Below, one piece after another: positions 60,750 through 64,000 of a stretch of DNA of 64,000 nt. Source of the DNA: Tricholomella constricta (Eukaryota > Basidiomycota > Agaricomycetes > Agaricales > Lyophyllaceae); the NCBI GenBank assembly GCA_013368375.1, contig JAACJP010000023.1, positions 434,001 through 498,000 on the forward strand, read 5' to 3'. The notes under the pieces were generated by a model. It did no database searches. It was not told the origin of the DNA and was given only the letters and a program-made list of their open reading frames with translations. A program made the translations under genes and the position numbers. Position 1 is the first letter of the stretch, and every line of letters begins with the position of its first letter.

Positions 60750-61826
60750 ATGGCCACAGCAGCGTCCCAAGTCATTCTACATCCTCTGGTCTCGCAGGGC
60801 TTGAAGTTCGGCTCCACTACATTGGGTCGGGACAAAGTGAGTTTTCATCTAATCTCGGCATTACCAAACTAACCACAAGTATGGAGAATAGACTTACCGA
60901 GCCGTGCAATACTTTGCTCGATTCTTTGCTTGGTATCTCCTCAACAAAGGCGATAAACTCGATGCAGCGCGTTGGAATGCGCTGAAATCCCATCTCGGCA
61001 CAGCCAGAAAATGTTTGTCTTTCAACACAGCTCTGGGTCGGGGAGCTAACAGACGCTTCAGTGTTGCGGTTGGGGAAACCTATCGAGCACCTCCAGTCCG
61101 CCCTGCGCACAAGCTTGGCATCCGGACCTGCCGCAGAGCAAATTCTCGCTATTGGCAGACAGATTGCCTACTTTGGATACCTGAGTTATGATGCTGTGAT
61201 CTGGGTGAGCGGTCTTACAACCCAAGTGTCAGAATCCAAACTCAACAATATATCAAGGCGAACGCTATCAAATTCATCAACCTTGACCCCGAAACTGCGA
61301 AAAGGGTGAGCAAGACGTCCAGCCGTTTTTGGCTGGCTGGAATCTTGTTCAGCCTTGTCAACGGTGTAATTAAGGTGAGCCAGAATTGCTTTCGTCCTAA
61401 GAAACACCGACATGACGATGTCACCAGACCGCACGACTCGCAAGCGAAGCAAAACGGCTACAACCTGGCAAGTCTTGGGGTGAGAAGGACGTGGCGGAGG
61501 AGACTCAGAGAGAGACCAGGCTCAATGCAGTCAAAGCGTCAGTCATCCAATACATAACGGTGAAAAAATGCGGAACTAATATTGTACACCCTTAGTGCTC
61601 AAGTCGCTGCTCGTAGACAGTTTACCATTGACATCCTGGATGTCTGGCTTCCGGCCACAGGAGTCGGACTTACCAATCTCAATGAAGGAACCCTGGGTAT
61701 CTTCGGGTTCGTCACACTCATGATAGCTGTTTTGTGTTTTGTGATGATGACTTATATTATGTTCATAGTCTCATCACCTCTATCCTGGGAATGCAGGCAC
61801 AGTGGAAGGCCGTGAACGGGAAGTAG
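60750..61826 (+). CDS. PEX11: Peroxisomal membrane elongation factor Pex11
   Basis: Elongates peroxisomal membranes and controls peroxisome number. ATG at 60750: MATAASQVILHPLVSQGLKF, then GSTTLGRDK, intron, and the amphipathic Pex11 helix AYRAVQYFARFFAWYLLNKG with DAARWNALKSHLGTARK. After introns: LLRLGKPIEHLQSALRTSLA, AEQILAIGRQIAYFGYLSYD, AVIWANAIKFINLDPETAKR, RFWLAGILFSLVNGVIK. The last part is RRQFTIDILDVWLPATGVGL, TNLNEGTLGIFGF, and after the final intron ITSILGMQAQWKAVNGK with the stop at 61824-61826. Length and blocks match fungal Pex11. Divergent from fumarase. Confidence 0.92.
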
Positions 61827-62038
61827 TATGAGGGGTGATAATCGTCGTCCGACATACTGTTGGATTGGGGAATGTTTAAGTATTATATGGCTTGTTGTAC
61901 TATCCTGTGCATGATATCTGAGGTTATCTCTGCGAGCGAAGCGTACACATGAAATTTCGAGCCCTGATCGAATGTGCCCGACCGTCTTCATCTGCCCGAC
62001 TTTAGACGTGTTGTACATGCGGGGAATGATATTGTGGG

Positions 62039-62413
62039 TTATTTCAAGGTCGAAAGCTGTTCTTCTTGTTGTTGGTTGCGCAAGCGAAGATATTCTGCGC
62101 GAACAGCCTCCATGGGCTCAGGACCCGTGCTGAAAATGGCTTGTGAAGTAAATGAAGCGTGTATACCAGGTGGAACGTACTATTGGACCATGCAGTTTTG
62201 AACTCTTTTAAGAGGATCCCTGCAAGCCCAGGCGACTGATATTGTCCGTCCATTGGCACAATCCGCGAATTCTATAAACAGATGTGTAAAAATGAAGTGT
62301 CAGTATGTGTTGACACGTAGGTGACCTTTGACGACCGTGTCGCATTCGCGGAGGGCCCGAGCTTTGGTAGTCTTAAGAAGAGTTTCTTCTTCGCGTCGTG
62401 AAAGAGCGTTCAT
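62039..62413 (-). CDS. CMC1: COX assembly mitochondrial protein Cmc1 (twin CX9C)
   Basis: Intermembrane-space twin-CX9C protein that helps copper delivery to cytochrome oxidase. ATG at 62413: MNALSRREEETLLKTTKARA, LRECDTVVK. After an intron: EFADCANGRTISVAWACRDP, LKRVQNCMVQY. After a second intron: TGPEPMEAVRAEYLRLRNQQ, ending EEQLSTLK with the stop at 62039. Cysteines are spaced C-x9-C and C-x9-C (CDTVVKEFADC and CRDPLKRVQNC), the Mia40-substrate pattern. About 90 residues, usual for fungal Cmc1. Divergent from lipoyl synthase. Confidence 0.88.
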
Positions 62414-62582
62414 CAGTCCAGAGAACTTCAGCACGGTGGGTGTTGGAAAGGGAGGCCATTTGTGCTTGTTGACTCATGCTGGTGTCGGCATGGTCAAATC
62501 AATACCAACAAACTCATTCTTGATCCGTTCCTGGCTTAAGTGAGTTCGGACAGTCACGGTCATCATATTTTGGAACTTACTC
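62414..62582. promoter_or_regulatory. Divergent promoter CMC1 / LIP5
   Basis: 169 bp between the starts of two nuclear genes for mitochondrial proteins; it must hold both promoters. No named motif recognised. Confidence 0.45.
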
Positions 62583-64000
62583 ATGTCTGTCGCTCTTCGC
62601 TCTGGTCGTTTACGCGCGGTTGCACTTCATACCCGCTGCCTCGCCACTGCCTCAGGTCCTTCGACGTCCAAACCTGCGTTTAAGGAAACACTCGCAAACG
62701 GACCTTCATTTAACGATTTTGTTTCTGGCAAAGAGCATGAGCGAATTGTACTTGGAAATACCAAAGGGTATGAAGCCCAATGCACACCTCTGAACATATC
62801 TTTGAAGCTATGAATTTTAGACCACGCCTTCCATCCTATCTCAAAACTAGCATTCCATCCGGCGCCTCGTTCAACAAAATCAAGAAAGACCTTCGAGGGC
62901 TCAAACTCAACACTGTGTGTGAAGAAGCTCGGTGCCCTAACATTGCGGACTGCTGGGGTGGAAAGAAAGGCGCGACAGAGGCAGAGGGACGGAGTGCCGC
63001 AACTGCTACTATCATGGTATGGTTCAGCAATCCATGACCTTGTTTCGTCACCTCATAACTTTCCAGCTGATGGGCGACACATGCACTCGTGGCTGCAGAT
63101 TTTGCTCTGTAAAGACATCCAAAACACCGCCACCATTGGATCCCCATGAACCAGAAAACACAGCGGAAGCAATTAGTCGTTGGGGATTGGGCTACATTGT
63201 GCTGACAAGTGTTGACCGTGACGGTATGGCACTCCCCAAGTGTTTCTCCTTCTGATTGTTGACAATTCAAAGACCTTGTCGACGGAGGTGCTCATCACTT
63301 TGCGGAGACCATCCAAAGAATCAAGCAGAAGTAAGTATGTCCTATCACAACATTTTGCATTTATTCACTTGTCTCTCGACAGGGCACCTCACATATTAGT
63401 TGAAGCGCTTACAGGTGATTTCGCGGGCTCTTTAGAGCATGTGTCGCTTGTCGCGAAGTCGGGGCTCGATGTTTACGCGCACAACATCGAAACCGTCGAA
63501 GACTTAACCCCTTTTGTCCGTGATCATCGAGCAACTTTCCGCCAGAGTCTCAGAGTCCTTGAGCACGCAAAGAAAGAAGGCGTTCGCGTAACCAAGACAA
63601 GTATGATGCTTGGAGTCGGTGAGACGAAGGAACAGGTGATGGCGGCTCTCAAAGGTGCGTGTGAAGCCTCCGACAAAATATTTGACATGCTGGAGCTCTC
63701 AATAGAACTTCGTAAAATTGATGTCGACGTCGTCACATTCGGTCAGTACATGAGACCCACCAAGCGACACATGAAGGTCGACCGCTACGTTGATCCCGCT
63801 GAGTTCGATACATGGAAGCAAGTCGCGGAGGACCTTGGATTCCTATATGTAGCCAGTGGTCCCCTCGTGCGGAGCAGCTACAAGGTATTGCAACAGTTTT
63901 CTTGCCGCTCGTCCGTTAAACTCTTCGAATGTAGGCTGGCGAGTTCTACATAGAAAACGTTCTTAATGGGAAGGGCAAGCAGCGGAGAGCCGAGAAATTC
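62583..64000 (+). CDS. LIP5: Lipoyl synthase, mitochondrial, 3' end cut
   Basis: Radical-SAM enzyme that inserts two sulfurs into octanoyl groups to make lipoyl cofactors for pyruvate and oxoglutarate dehydrogenases. ATG at 62583: [20 protein letters not shown], an Arg-rich presequence. Blocks: [20 protein letters not shown], the auxiliary cluster Cys set [35 protein letters not shown] with the radical-SAM CxxxCxxC, and [20 protein letters not shown] spliced across an intron. Then [80 protein letters not shown] and [18 protein letters not shown]. The last visible codons ([10 protein letters not shown]) are near the usual C-terminus. The remaining bases are beyond the right edge. Confidence 0.95.

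Overview
The window is nuclear DNA from a filamentous basidiomycete, most likely an agaric (Agaricomycetes). The evidence is gene density (a gene every 2 kb or so on both strands), many short introns of about 50-60 nt with GT..AG ends, closely packed divergent pairs, and gene content: FUS3-type MAP kinase, flavocytochrome b2, a cupredoxin GPI protein, a DUF7726 relic and a fungal Ngaro-type retroelement. No rRNA, CRISPR or convincing tRNA was seen. Exon borders were read by eye, so CDS coordinates are gene spans (start codon to stop codon, introns included).

Left part (1-26.5 kb): SWI1/ARID subunit of SWI/SNF (cut by the left edge), a DUF1764 protein, cyclin H of TFIIH, a secreted Ser/Thr-rich protein, a decayed DUF7726 gene with a preserved promoter-like palindrome, the FAP7/AK6 adenylate kinase, a seven-helix membrane protein, Pol III subunit RPC37/RPC5, a large all-helical protein of unknown function, an imperfect tandem duplication, two proteins of unknown function, a J-domain protein, a second multi-spanning membrane protein, and a four-LIM-domain protein.

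Middle (26.7-32.7 kb): one apparently complete tyrosine-recombinase retrotransposon of the DIRS order, Ngaro/PAT-like, on the minus strand. It has gag, RT-RNase H and tyrosine recombinase ORFs, and split direct repeats in the order A1-ORFs-B1A2-B2. It sits in what was the short divergent promoter between the LIM gene and an MBD4-like DNA glycosylase gene; its right end lies 17 bp before the glycosylase ATG.

Right part (32.7-64 kb): MBD4-like glycosylase, flavocytochrome b2, a SAP-motif/coiled-coil protein, FUS3/KSS1 MAP kinase, a two-domain cupredoxin, CBF5 dyskerin divergent from RPL22, a DEAH helicase of the DHX29/YLR419W group, the INO80 ATPase, fumarase, PEX11, CMC1 and lipoyl synthase (cut by the right edge). 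Chromatin and transcription (SWI1, INO80, cyclin H, RPC37), translation and ribosome biogenesis (RPL22, CBF5, FAP7, DHX29-like) and mitochondrial metabolism (CYB2, FUM1, CMC1, LIP5) dominate. Several functionally related neighbours share divergent promoters, notably CBF5/RPL22 and CMC1/LIP5.
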